From 43-108 sp001915545 (GTDB taxonomy: Bacteria > Bacteroidota > Bacteroidia > Bacteroidales > Bacteroidaceae): a stretch of DNA of 64,000 bases. The stretch covers positions 9,269-73,268 of the forward strand of contig CABUGV010000017.1 in assembly GCA_902491215.1 (NCBI GenBank), in the 5' to 3' direction. The position numbers and the translations under genes are program-made. The notes under the pieces are model-generated. The model made no database searches. It was given only the letters and a program-made list of their open reading frames with translations, and was not told where the DNA came from. Shown piece by piece: positions 6,918-16,124 of the stretch (position 1 is its first letter; every line of letters begins with the position of its first letter).

Positions 6918-8201
6918 ATGAAGAAACAAGTTATCACAATTGCCGTCATGTTAAGCGTTTGCATGCCGGTATTTTCACAAAGTGCAAAAGATGAAATTTC
7001 AGCAAACAACAGATTGGCAGCCGGCAAATATTTTGCCTATACGGCACCAGAAACAGTTTTAACACCGGCTCCTGAAGGTTATGAACCTTTCTACGTGTCA
7101 AGCTTTGCCCGACACGGTTCCAGGTATCTCACCGACAAGGAAAAATACGATGAACCCAGATCGATTCTCGAAGATGCCGAAAATAAAGGGTATCTGACAG
7201 AAGACGGAAAACGTGCACTTGAAATTATAAAATATCTAAGCAACGAGGCCGAAGGAAGATATGGCGAACTGACCCCTAAAGGAGCTCAGCAGCACAGAGA
7301 CCTCATTAAAAGGATGTACAGCAACTTCAAGCCGGTATTCAACGACGGAGTACATGTAGACGCACGTTCAACATACAAAACACGAGCTTTCTTATCTATG
7401 GCCGCGGCATGTGTTGAGTTGAAAGGCCTTAATCCAAAACTGGAGATAACTACTGAAAGCAGTCTGCACGACTCCTATTATATAAAATACAAGAATCCTG
7501 CTTATGAAAAAGAACACCTGGCCAACAGTGACTCCGTATATCATGCTGCGGACAGTGTATACATACATCCAGACAGATTGATGAAGCAGTTGTTCAACAA
7601 TACAGCATTCATAAACAGCATTAAAGACACTAAAGCCTTGATGAGCCAGCTGTTCGAGCTCAACGGAATAAGCCAGAGCAGCTACAACGCCCCTGATCTC
7701 AGCTTTCTTTTCACTCAAGACGAGGTATACGATCTTTGGCAACGCAACAATTTCGAATGGTACTACGAAAAAGGAGCATCGCCATACAGCGGCGGCCACA
7801 TGTACTATCTTGAACGGAACCTGTTGAAAAACTTTGTTACAACAGCCGACACAGTCATTGCCTCAGGCAAATGCGGAGCAACACTCCGGTTCGGACATGA
7901 TACAAACCTTGCACCGCTTGCAGTATTGATGGGAATCAACAATCTTTCCGCATCGACATCTGATTGGCAGAAGATTGCCGATACATACCGTACATATAAA
8001 ATAATTCCTATGTGCGGAAACATCCAGATGATACTTTACAGAAACAGCAGCAACGACATAATAGCCAAAGTTCTTCTGAACGAACGCGAGGTTGAATTTC
8101 CGATAAACAAATTCTCAGGATCTTATTACAAATGGGAAGATCTGAAGAAATATTGGTTGGATAAAACTGAAAATATAATACTGCCAGAACAGCAGGAGTA
8201 A
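6918..8201 (+). CDS. secreted histidine acid phosphatase
   Basis: A 427-residue protein of the histidine phosphatase superfamily (acid phosphatase branch). It starts with a signal peptide, MKKQVITIAVMLSVCMPVFSQ. The catalytic phospho-accepting histidine lies in FARHGSRY (RHG at 65-67), and the proton donor in RFGHDTNL (His-Asp at 327-328). The family cleaves phosphate monoesters, including inositol phosphates, in the periplasm or outside the cell; HD rather than HAE separates it from typical MINPP enzymes. The start at 6918 is chosen over 6813 because a promoter box lies between them and the signal peptide begins there. A strong terminator follows, so the gene is probably monocistronic, next to a phosphatase operon. 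Substrate is not known. Confidence 0.88.
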   Translation: MKKQVITIAVMLSVCMPVFSQSAKDEISANNRLAAGKYFAYTAPETVLTPAPEGYEPFYVSSFARHGSRYLTDKEKYDEPRSILEDAENKGYLTEDGKRALEIIKYLSNEAEGRYGELTPKGAQQHRDLIKRMYSNFKPVFNDGVHVDARSTYKTRAFLSMAAACVELKGLNPKLEITTESSLHDSYYIKYKNPAYEKEHLANSDSVYHAADSVYIHPDRLMKQLFNNTAFINSIKDTKALMSQLFELNGISQSSYNAPDLSFLFTQDEVYDLWQRNNFEWYYEKGASPYSGGHMYYLERNLLKNFVTTADTVIASGKCGATLRFGHDTNLAPLAVLMGINNLSASTSDWQKIADTYRTYKIIPMCGNIQMILYRNSSNDIIAKVLLNEREVEFPINKFSGSYYKWEDLKKYWLDKTENIILPEQQE

Positions 8202-8237
8202 TAAATACCGTGTTAAACAACTCATTGAAACATCTCC

Positions 8238-8285
8238 GAATAGGTGTCATGCCGTATGATCAGCATGACACCTATTCATTTTTTA
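8238..8285 (+). terminator. terminator after histidine phosphatase
   Basis: A perfect 15-base inverted repeat (8238-8252 with 8263-8277, arm GAATAGGTGTCATGC) with a ten-base loop, followed by ATTTTTTT. Confidence 0.92.
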
Positions 8286-8297
8286 ACCAGTGTTGTG

Positions 8298-8332
8298 ATT
8301 TTATTACAAATGCAACAGCTCTGTAATAAAAT
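8298..8332 (+). promoter_or_regulatory. inverted repeat upstream of TonB receptor promoter, possible operator
   Basis: ATTTTATTACA (8298-8308) and TGTAATAAAAT (8322-8332) are perfect inverted copies with 13 bases between. The right arm ends 16 bases before the -7 box, where the -33 element would be; no TTG is present there. The arrangement fits an activator site. Confidence 0.55.
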
Positions 8333-8348
8333 AGTAAAATCCTCTCTC

Positions 8349-8357
8349 TACTTTTGC
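8349..8357 (+). promoter_or_regulatory. -7 box for the TonB receptor operon
   Basis: TACTTTTGC matches TAnnTTTGC and lies 20 bases before the ATG at 8378. Confidence 0.6.
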
Positions 8358-8377
8358 CGGCGTAAAAAGATTATTGT

Positions 8378-11029
8378 ATGAAGATCAATTGGATTGTTGG
8401 TTTGTTGCTTATGGCGTCGACCAATATGGCAGCCATGCAAATAAAAGGTAAGGTAAAAGATTCAAAAACAGGAGAGGAAATCATTGGTGCTTACATCGTC
8501 ATTAAGGAAGATCCTTCACAGGGAACCGTGACAGGACTTGACGGAAGTTTCAATCTATCGGTCGACAAACCGACTTTCACCATTGTATGCTCTTACATGG
8601 GGTATAAGTCATACGAGATGAAAATCAGCAAATCGATAAACGAGATTGTCATACCGCTTTCAAGCGACAACATCATGCTCAGCGACATTTCTGTCGTATC
8701 TAAAAATTCCGGAAGAACTGAAGCAGGAGCAAGAAGCATTGAGAAAAATTCCACAAATGTGGTCAATGTAATGAGTGCCAAAGCTATAGAATTGTCCCCG
8801 GACATCACTGTCGGCAACGTCATCCAGAGAATGTCTGGAATTACTATTGAGCGCAACAGTGGAGGCGAAGGACAATACGCCATACTCCGCGGTATGGACA
8901 AGCGCTACAACTATACTCTTGTCAACGGCATAAAGATTCCTAGCCCTGACAACAAGAACAGATTTGTTCCGCTCGACATTTTCCCTTCAGAAATGCTTGA
9001 CAGACTTGAAGTGACAAAATCGCTGACTGCAGATATGGAAGGCGACGGAATCGGTGGTGCCATAAACCTCGTCATGAAGGACGCACCATCAGAAAGACAA
9101 TTCACCGCAAACATATCAACAGGATACAATACCATGTATTTCGGACGTGATTTCCAATCATTCAATTATGGTGCAATAAACAAGGAATCACCGTACGAAG
9201 CAATGGGCAAACCTGACGACTACGCTGTCACATCGGAAGATTTCACGACCAAGAACCTTCACATGAAATGGAAAAAGCCTATGCCCGACATCACAGCCGG
9301 ACTGTCATACGGCGACCGTTTCTTCAATGACAAGCTCGGAGTCATGCTGGCAGCCAGCTACATGAACACCTACAGAGGCAAGGAAAGCGAAATATACTAC
9401 AGACCGGGTACATCACACAACGGCACCATTTTCCGCAACTACTCTACTCAGAACGGAAGATTGGGCACACATCTCAAACTTGACTACAAGTTCGACACAA
9501 ACAACAAACTGATGTGGTACAACGGATACATGGACATGACTGAAGCTGAGGTCCGCGACGGTGAAGACGACAAGACAAGAGAAATCAGAATGAAATGGAA
9601 CCATCAGTACATCTTCAATTCCACTCTTCAAGGCGAGCACTCCCTGCTCAAGGACAACTGCTTCAAAATCAAATGGTCTGCCGTATACTCTAGAGCATTC
9701 AGCGAAACTCCAGACAATGCAGAAATATACATGCAGGGCTCGCACATACAGACTTCAAATGCTGCAACACGCCGCTGGGAGCACAATTCCGACAACGACA
9801 TAGCAGGCTACGTAGACCTTAGCTACAAGCTGAAGATGGAGAATGACGCGACCATCGACTTCTCGGCAGGAGGTATGTACAGAAACAAGGACAGAAGCAG
9901 TTTCTTCAACGAATACACCTTCGATTCTGCCACAGGACTCAAGGATCCTCAATATGAAGGCGAAGACTGGAACAACTTCGACGAGATACTTCTCGAACCG
10001 CGTCCTTACGGCGACATAGGCAACCCGCTCAACTACGATGCCAGCGAAAAGATTGGAGCCGGATACGGAATGGCAAAATACTCGTACGGAAAGTTTGACG
10101 TAACAGCAGGAGTACGTGTTGAACATACAGACCAGGGATACGAGCTCAAATATGCACGAAACGAAGATCCGAAAGGAAATCAGAGATATACAGACGTGCT
10201 TCCAAGCGTTCATGCCAAATACAACATCCATAAGAACGCAAACCTGAGACTCTCCTACGGACGCTCTATAAACCGTCCGAGCTTCTTTGAGATTGTGCCT
10301 TACTCAATCATCAATGAAGACTACAAGGAAAAAGGTAATCCGGACTTGAAGCACACCGTTGCCGACAACGTGGATTTGAGATATGAGTTCTTCCCAGGCT
10401 CTTCAGAACAATTCATGGTAGGCCTGTTCTACAAGAATCTTCAGAACCCTATTGAGTACGGACTCATCAACGAAGGACAGGACACATACTTCAAACCTAT
10501 GAACTTCGGTAACGCAACCAATCTGGGCGTTGAAATCGATGTGATGAAATACTTCAACTGGTTCGGAATCAAGGCAAACTACACATATACGCATTCAAGC
10601 ATGACCACAGACAAAAGAGTCATGGAGGGTTCGGAAGTGAAGAGCGTAAAACAGACAAGACCTCTCTGCGGACAGGCAGCCCACGTGGCAAATCTGTCAC
10701 TTCTCTTCAAGGAGTCAAAAAGCATGTGGGAAGGACAGATCGCATTCAGCTATACAGGCAAGCGACTGAGCGAAATTTCCAACTGGTACAATGATGATAT
10801 ATGGGAAGACGGATATATTCAGCTGGACGCATCAGTGGAAAAGAGCTTCAAGAACGGCATAAGCATTTTTGCAAAAGCTTCAAACCTGCTCGACACACCA
10901 ATGCTGAAATACATCCACAAGAGCGAGCATACGGACGGTGTAGATTCGAAGCGCACAGACGGAAACGTCATAGAACGCAAGGAATGGCACGGACAGACCA
11001 TCATGCTTGGAGTCAGATTCAAACTTTGA
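8378..11029 (+). CDS. TonB-dependent outer-membrane receptor
   Basis: An 883-residue receptor with a short signal peptide (MKINWIVGLLLMASTNMAAM), a carboxypeptidase-like beta domain (about 22-105, with GAYIVIKEDP and SYMGYKSYEM), a plug domain (about 120-235, with IQRMSGITIERNSGGEGQYAILRGMDKRYN and GDGIGGAINLVMK) and a beta-barrel to the C-terminus, ending in the aromatic-type LGVRFKL. It would take up a substrate across the outer membrane using TonB energy. There is no SusD partner. It is first in an operon with a beta-helix lipoprotein (47 bases downstream) and a phosphoesterase, which points to an organic phosphate compound or its product; that substrate is inferred from context only. Confidence 0.92.
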   Translation: MKINWIVGLLLMASTNMAAMQIKGKVKDSKTGEEIIGAYIVIKEDPSQGTVTGLDGSFNLSVDKPTFTIVCSYMGYKSYEMKISKSINEIVIPLSSDNIMLSDISVVSKNSGRTEAGARSIEKNSTNVVNVMSAKAIELSPDITVGNVIQRMSGITIERNSGGEGQYAILRGMDKRYNYTLVNGIKIPSPDNKNRFVPLDIFPSEMLDRLEVTKSLTADMEGDGIGGAINLVMKDAPSERQFTANISTGYNTMYFGRDFQSFNYGAINKESPYEAMGKPDDYAVTSEDFTTKNLHMKWKKPMPDITAGLSYGDRFFNDKLGVMLAASYMNTYRGKESEIYYRPGTSHNGTIFRNYSTQNGRLGTHLKLDYKFDTNNKLMWYNGYMDMTEAEVRDGEDDKTREIRMKWNHQYIFNSTLQGEHSLLKDNCFKIKWSAVYSRAFSETPDNAEIYMQGSHIQTSNAATRRWEHNSDNDIAGYVDLSYKLKMENDATIDFSAGGMYRNKDRSSFFNEYTFDSATGLKDPQYEGEDWNNFDEILLEPRPYGDIGNPLNYDASEKIGAGYGMAKYSYGKFDVTAGVRVEHTDQGYELKYARNEDPKGNQRYTDVLPSVHAKYNIHKNANLRLSYGRSINRPSFFEIVPYSIINEDYKEKGNPDLKHTVADNVDLRYEFFPGSSEQFMVGLFYKNLQNPIEYGLINEGQDTYFKPMNFGNATNLGVEIDVMKYFNWFGIKANYTYTHSSMTTDKRVMEGSEVKSVKQTRPLCGQAAHVANLSLLFKESKSMWEGQIAFSYTGKRLSEISNWYNDDIWEDGYIQLDASVEKSFKNGISIFAKASNLLDTPMLKYIHKSEHTDGVDSKRTDGNVIERKEWHGQTIMLGVRFKL

Positions 11030-11076
11030 TTTTTTAAGAATAAGAAAATAATAAACACCAAACATTTTTTTCAATT

Positions 11077-12480
11077 ATGAAATTCAACTATTTATTGTTC
11101 GGCGCAGCACTTATGTCAATGACATTCTGCGCATGCAGTGACGATGACAACAATGGAAACGGAGGAAACGGAGACGGTGGAAACGACGGCGACGGCTCTG
11201 GAATCGTAGCAGACAAAGAAGTTTCAGGAAACGTTGAAGGCGTGTGGGAAGCAAACACAGTGGTAAGCGTAACTGGACACATCGTGGTTCCGGAAGGAAA
11301 GTCACTGACAATAGAAGAAGGTGTAACTGTAGTATTTGACGATAAAGGCGTTGGCGTAAACCATACACCAATCGAATTTACAGTAGACGGAAACCTCTAC
11401 TGCAAAGGAACAGAAGAACACCCTATCCTTCTTTCTGTCGCTGAAAGCAAAAGAACAGAAGCCAACATCTTCAAGGGTCTTTGGGGAGGTATTGTTGCAA
11501 CATCGACTTGTGGCGAAATGCTCATCGACCACACTATAATCGAGTATACAGGAGGTGCAGTAATAGAAGGTTCACCAGCGGCAGAAAGCGGAATATACAC
11601 AGCCGGAGACGATGCATATCCTCAAATCACAACCGACAACATCAACGGAAAATATGTCATAACAAACTCTATCCTGCGCAACGGCTGGTCTGACGGCATA
11701 TACCTCATGGGAGGAAACGCCATCATAGCCAACAACATCTTTGCAGCAAACGGATACGACGGTGCAGAGGCTGTCAACATCAAGGCAGGATGTGTTGCCG
11801 ACGTTGCAGGAAACGTAATGTTCAGCCCTAACACCAACGGTCTCAAACTTTCAAGCTCAGGCCAGAGCGAAGTAAGAGGACAGGCAAAGGTTCAGGCTTA
11901 CAACAATACCATCATCAACGCCGGATGGAGACGTGACGGCGAAAAAGGCGGATGCATCTATGCAGAGAAGAATGTTCTTGCAAACGTATACAACAACCTT
12001 CTCGTAAACTGCAAGTTCAGAGCCATGACTCCTAGCTACGACCTTCCAAACAACATCGACGAAGGCTATGACGACAAATCTGTAATCGACTACAACATGT
12101 ATTCTTCAGGTTCACAGAAGAGCGACATCGTGTACGAAGAGGAAAGCGGTGTAGCATATTCTTGGGAAGGATACGGATTTGACCACAAGAACTACAACAA
12201 AGGCGTAGTTGATGCACACAGCCTCATCGCAACAGAGGACAACTCATACGATCCTATGTTTGTAAACTTCGACATCAACAAAGTTGCACTGACAGAATAC
12301 GTATACGACAACTCTTGGGATTTCCACCTTACAGCATCTTCGCCAGCTCTCAACGGGGCATACACTGCCAACGAAGCAAACATGGCACCTTACTTCCAGA
12401 CCAACGGAATAAGCGTAAACGGAAAGACATATACATCACCTGCTGTAAAGGCTTATTTCGGAGCTTACGGACTTGAATAA
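11077..12480 (+). CDS. right-handed beta-helix lipoprotein
   Basis: A 467-residue lipoprotein: signal sequence ending FCAC with the lipid-modified Cys near residue 20, then a Gly/Asn/Asp-rich linker (about 22-42), then repeated short strands of parallel beta-helix type such as GHIVVPEGKSLTIEEGVTVVF, NGIxL and NIFAANG. Such domains often bind or cut polysaccharides; no catalytic motif is recognisable. It sits between the TonB receptor and a phosphoesterase gene, 15 bases before the latter, so it is probably a surface partner of the receptor. The linker places the domain away from the membrane. Confidence 0.8.
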   Translation: MKFNYLLFGAALMSMTFCACSDDDNNGNGGNGDGGNDGDGSGIVADKEVSGNVEGVWEANTVVSVTGHIVVPEGKSLTIEEGVTVVFDDKGVGVNHTPIEFTVDGNLYCKGTEEHPILLSVAESKRTEANIFKGLWGGIVATSTCGEMLIDHTIIEYTGGAVIEGSPAAESGIYTAGDDAYPQITTDNINGKYVITNSILRNGWSDGIYLMGGNAIIANNIFAANGYDGAEAVNIKAGCVADVAGNVMFSPNTNGLKLSSSGQSEVRGQAKVQAYNNTIINAGWRRDGEKGGCIYAEKNVLANVYNNLLVNCKFRAMTPSYDLPNNIDEGYDDKSVIDYNMYSSGSQKSDIVYEEESGVAYSWEGYGFDHKNYNKGVVDAHSLIATEDNSYDPMFVNFDINKVALTEYVYDNSWDFHLTASSPALNGAYTANEANMAPYFQTNGISVNGKTYTSPAVKAYFGAYGLE

Positions 12481-12495
12481 ACAATAATCGGACAA

Positions 12496-13446
12496 ATGAT
12501 GATAAGAAGCATTAGAAAATATATTCTTGCTCTGACAGCACTGCTGATATGCGCAGGAGCATCGGCACAGAACGAGGCCAACTGGAAAGCAATGGAGAAG
12601 TCGGTGAACTTCTTCATTGCCAACGACCTCGGCCGCAACGGTTACTATAATCAGAAACCTATTGCAGAGACAATGGGACGCATGGCGGAAAACATCGACA
12701 TTGAATGCGTCGTGGCGCCAGGCGATGTACACCACTTCGAGGGTGTAAGAAGCACCAGCGACCCGCTCTGGATGACCAACTACGAACTCATCTACAGCCA
12801 TCCGGAACTGATGCTCCCATGGTACGCAATTATGGGCAATCATGAGTACCGCGGAAACACACAGGCCGTGCTCGACTATCAGAACATCAGCGCAAGATGG
12901 AACATGCCGGCAAGATACTACACCAAGGTTCTGGAAAACGACGGAGTAAACGTACGCATCGTAATGCTTGACACTCCACCGCTCATAGACAAGTACAGAA
13001 AAGATACTGAAGACTACAATGATGCAGGAAAGCAGGATATAAACAAACAGCTTGAATGGCTCGACTCTGTACTTACAGCAGCCAAGGAACAGTGGGTTCT
13101 CGTCATCGGACACCACCCGATATATGCCGACACCGACAAGAATCCGTCTGAAAGAGGCGACATGCAGAAGAGAGTCGACACAATCCTCAGAAAGCACAAT
13201 AACGTAGACATGTATATATGCGGACACATACACAATTTCCAGCATATACGCATGAAGGGAAGCAACATCGACTACGTTGTCAACTCGTCAGGTTCGCTTG
13301 CAAGAGAAGTGAAACCGGTTGAAGGCACAAAGTTCTGCAGCGGTAAAAGCGGTTTCTCTGTGTTGTCGGCAGACAGCAAGGAACTTGTACTCACAATGGT
13401 AGACAAGGACGGAAATAAGCTCTACAGCATCAGCAGAAAAGACTGA
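12496..13446 (+). CDS. purple-acid-phosphatase-like metallophosphoesterase
   Basis: A 316-residue secreted enzyme (signal peptide MMIRSIRKYILALTALLICAGASAQ). It shows the calcineurin-like phosphoesterase motifs in order: NDLGRNGYYNQ (near 44), APGDVHHF (near 77), MGNHEYRGN (near 114), IGHHPIY (near 205) and CGHIHNF (near 238). The spacing and the GNHE-Y-RGN and GHHP sequences resemble tartrate-resistant (purple) acid phosphatases. The first motif has ND in place of the usual GD. It would release phosphate from esters in the periplasm. It is last in the receptor operon and followed by a terminator. Confidence 0.85.
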   Translation: MMIRSIRKYILALTALLICAGASAQNEANWKAMEKSVNFFIANDLGRNGYYNQKPIAETMGRMAENIDIECVVAPGDVHHFEGVRSTSDPLWMTNYELIYSHPELMLPWYAIMGNHEYRGNTQAVLDYQNISARWNMPARYYTKVLENDGVNVRIVMLDTPPLIDKYRKDTEDYNDAGKQDINKQLEWLDSVLTAAKEQWVLVIGHHPIYADTDKNPSERGDMQKRVDTILRKHNNVDMYICGHIHNFQHIRMKGSNIDYVVNSSGSLAREVKPVEGTKFCSGKSGFSVLSADSKELVLTMVDKDGNKLYSISRKD

Positions 13447-13490
13447 TGTGAAAAACAGAAAAACTTTTTCAGATACCATTTGTATATTTA

Positions 13491-13544
13491 AAACGGACCA
13501 TTCCACAAGCATTTCAGCAAAGCGGAATGGTCCGTTTTCCTTTT
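13491..13544 (+). terminator. terminator of the receptor-phosphatase operon
   Basis: AAACGGACCATTCC (13491-13504) pairs perfectly with GGAATGGTCCGTTT (13524-13537), followed by TCCTTTT. Confidence 0.88.
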
Positions 13545-13624
13545 GTATCAGGACAAAGGAAGCAAGGACTACATCTGACAGCCAGAAAACGCACAAAAGG
13601 AAGAAATGCGGAGGCACAAGAAAA

Positions 13625-13683
13625 AAATTTCGAGGGCTCGGAAACTATTTCCTGAGCCCTCGAAATTTTAAATGCGAGCCCTC
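13625..13683. repeat. GC-rich intergenic repeat element, locus A
   Basis: A perfect inverted repeat, AAATTTCGAGGGCTC (13625-13639) with GAGCCCTCGAAATTT (13654-13668), followed by a further GCGAGCCCTC at 13674-13683. Related modules occur at 38149-38240 and 56401-56460. It lies between two convergent genes. Confidence 0.6.
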
Positions 13684-13725
13684 ACAACTAAAGCCAAAGT
13701 CAAGAGAGACTCAATAAATGTCTAA

Positions 13726-15921
13726 TTACATTGCTGTAAGCTCCAGTACATGGCTCTGCATCTGAGAGAAACTGAAGACGTCAATTCCAACCTTCATAAG
13801 AAAATCGCCGGTGAAGACCTTGCCGTTCACTTCCAAAGAAGATTCCTTGCCCGGCATGAGATTGATTTCTTCGATCTTATACGAACGATGCGGATCAAGT
13901 CCCTGAAGTTTAACAGGCATAAGTTTCTCGTAATAACGCGGATGTACATCGTAGGCGAAAAGAACGGCCTTGGACTTGTCGTCGCCGACGTAGTTTACTG
14001 CCATGTGGTTTGTTTCATAAGGCGAAACCAGCCTGTACTGATCGCCATCCATAATGACCGGCTGAAGACGCTTCCAGTTGGCAACAGCAGTCTGACAGAA
14101 TTCGAGCTCTTCGGCACTCAGTTCCTTGAGACCGATGTCGAAACCAAGCTTGCACATTGAAGCAACATCTGTACGGAATTTTATGGAAGCGCTACGATTC
14201 CAGCTAGTGACGTGCGCACACATAGCCTTGGCCGGGAAGAACTGGGAGAATCCCCACTGGATGTAAATACGCTCCACCGGATCGGTATTGTCGCTGCACC
14301 AGAACTCCGTAAAATATTTCAAAGCTTCGTAATCGCATCTGGCACCTCCGCCAGAACAAAGCATCATAGGCACATCAGGATATTTCTCCTTGACACGCTT
14401 GAGTACATTGTAGACACCTCTTACATGGTCGATATACATGCGCCCCTGACGGTTCTTGAGATACGGAGAATAGATATTGGTTATAGGGCTGTTGCAGTCC
14501 CACTTGAAGTATGCAACATCCGGGTTCTCCTTCATTATATTATCAACAACGCCGAAAACATGGTCCTGAACCTTAGGATTGCTCATGTCAAGAACAAGCT
14601 GATTGCGATAATAGTAGATTTGACGGTTCTCGTCATGTATGGCCCAGTCAGGATGCTTTTCAAACAATTCACTTTTCGGATTAACCATCTCCGGTTCAAT
14701 CCATATTCCGAACTCCACTCCAGCCTTTTTTGCCGCATCAACAAGAGCCGGTATGCCTCCAGGAAGTTTGTCGGATGTAGCTTCCCAATCGCCCAGTCCG
14801 GCCTTATCGTTCTTACGCGGATATTTGTTGGCAAACCAACCGTCGTCAAGAAGGAACATATCGACACCAAGATGCTTGGCCTCGTTCATAAGGTTGCCCA
14901 AAATCTCCTGGTTAAAGTCAAATCCAGTGTTTTCCCAATTGTTGAGCAAGGTCAACCGCTTGCCTTTTCCGTCCTTCAGACTGTAAGCACGTGCCCAATC
15001 ATGAAGATTGCGGCTTCCTTGAGAAGTTCCGTTGAAACTGAGCGTAAAAATAAACTCTGGAGTCACGAAGACTTCGTCCTTCGACAGTTCGTAAGCAGAA
15101 GCGTAAGGATTGATGGAAGGAAGCACACGCAGATTGCCTACATTGTCAACTTCAAAAGTAAAACGGAAATTGCCGGTCCATCCCAATGTACCCATCAGCA
15201 CATCGCCCTGATTTTCACTTACAGGCTGGTCGAGTCCAATCTCGAAAAACGGATGCACATGCATTGCGGCACGGCTGCCGAGCTTTGTATCAAGAACTTT
15301 CTTTCCAAACTGAAGACGCTGACTGCTCATACGTGCTTCGCATGCCCAATCGCTGCTGAACTCAGTGAGGTAATAAGAAGAGCGACTGAAATAAAGCATG
15401 GTCGAAGCGTATGCAGAAAGAGTTATCGGATTTTTCTCCTGATGACGAATTTCGCTCCAAGTCTTGATTACATTTTCTTTTGGATATGCTATATAATGAA
15501 GTACGACATCGACAGGGTATTTGTCATCGCGAAGATTGATGACTGTATGAGTTCCACCGTCGACTGCAGACGAAGAGGAAGATACATAGTAGAGATATGT
15601 CGACGTTTTGCCGTCGTTATGCGTAATAGCCAAAGCAGGTTCGAAAAAATCTTCATTTCCAGAACCGCTGTATACTTCCCATCCGCGACGGCACACACTG
15701 CCGTCTGACGCGGCGTGAACATACCATTTGAAGTTCTTCACATCTGACTCGTTCAAAAGTTTCTCACCGAAATACGTCTGATACAGACGTCCGTTGTCAC
15801 CAACCTGCAGAAGCAGATCTACGGCATCAGTGGAAATTCTTATAACCTTACCGTTCTCTTCTGCGGCATTCAAAGTCATTGAAGCCCAAACCATAGTCAA
15901 AATAAAAAGAATCCGTCTCAT
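13726..15921 (-). CDS. alpha-galactosidase, glycoside hydrolase family 36
   Basis: A 731-residue secreted enzyme (signal peptide MRRILFILTMVWASMTLNA) that removes terminal alpha-galactose from oligosaccharides. The N-terminal beta-supersandwich covers about 20-330; the (beta/alpha)8 catalytic domain, about 330-640, contains LLDDGWFANKY, GIWIEPEMVNP, YFKWDCN (nucleophile Asp of KWD) and WCSDNTDP (acid/base Asp). A C-terminal beta domain follows. Length and motifs are normal for GH36. It is transcribed alone, against the phosphatase operon. No local transporter for galactosides is evident, although the galactitol-type permease upstream lies on the same strand. Confidence 0.93.
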   Translation of the reverse strand: MRRILFILTMVWASMTLNAAEENGKVIRISTDAVDLLLQVGDNGRLYQTYFGEKLLNESDVKNFKWYVHAASDGSVCRRGWEVYSGSGNEDFFEPALAITHNDGKTSTYLYYVSSSSSAVDGGTHTVINLRDDKYPVDVVLHYIAYPKENVIKTWSEIRHQEKNPITLSAYASTMLYFSRSSYYLTEFSSDWACEARMSSQRLQFGKKVLDTKLGSRAAMHVHPFFEIGLDQPVSENQGDVLMGTLGWTGNFRFTFEVDNVGNLRVLPSINPYASAYELSKDEVFVTPEFIFTLSFNGTSQGSRNLHDWARAYSLKDGKGKRLTLLNNWENTGFDFNQEILGNLMNEAKHLGVDMFLLDDGWFANKYPRKNDKAGLGDWEATSDKLPGGIPALVDAAKKAGVEFGIWIEPEMVNPKSELFEKHPDWAIHDENRQIYYYRNQLVLDMSNPKVQDHVFGVVDNIMKENPDVAYFKWDCNSPITNIYSPYLKNRQGRMYIDHVRGVYNVLKRVKEKYPDVPMMLCSGGGARCDYEALKYFTEFWCSDNTDPVERIYIQWGFSQFFPAKAMCAHVTSWNRSASIKFRTDVASMCKLGFDIGLKELSAEELEFCQTAVANWKRLQPVIMDGDQYRLVSPYETNHMAVNYVGDDKSKAVLFAYDVHPRYYEKLMPVKLQGLDPHRSYKIEEINLMPGKESSLEVNGKVFTGDFLMKVGIDVFSFSQMQSHVLELTAM

Positions 15922-16052
15922 GGCAATACTATGTTTATATATAAATCAATTATTATCTCGGATATACAAGCCACACCTACGGCTGTATGACCGGCTAATG
16001 TTTTTCATTTGATAAACACTCCAAAACGAAGTTTGTTCAAACAACAAAACAT

Positions 16053-16086
16053 AGAAAAAGCTCTGCACAGAAACCTGTGCAGAGCT
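16053..16086 (-). terminator. terminator after the KduI gene
   Basis: A perfect 12-base stem, AGCTCTGCACAG (16059-16070) with CTGTGCAGAGCT (16075-16086), loop of four, followed on the minus strand by TTTTCTAT. Confidence 0.88.
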
Positions 16087-16124
16087 AAAACAGTATGAAT
16101 CAACACACATGATGCAGAATCACA

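Noticed and set aside
13448..13717. 89-codon plus-strand frame after the phosphoesterase gene
   Set aside because: It runs through the operon terminator and the GC-rich repeat element, and its composition is not protein-like.
14212..15708. 498-codon open frame on the plus strand, antisense to the GH36 gene
   Set aside because: It lies wholly opposite an intact alpha-galactosidase with all catalytic motifs; the product has no recognisable domain, and its openness follows from the codon bias of the real gene.
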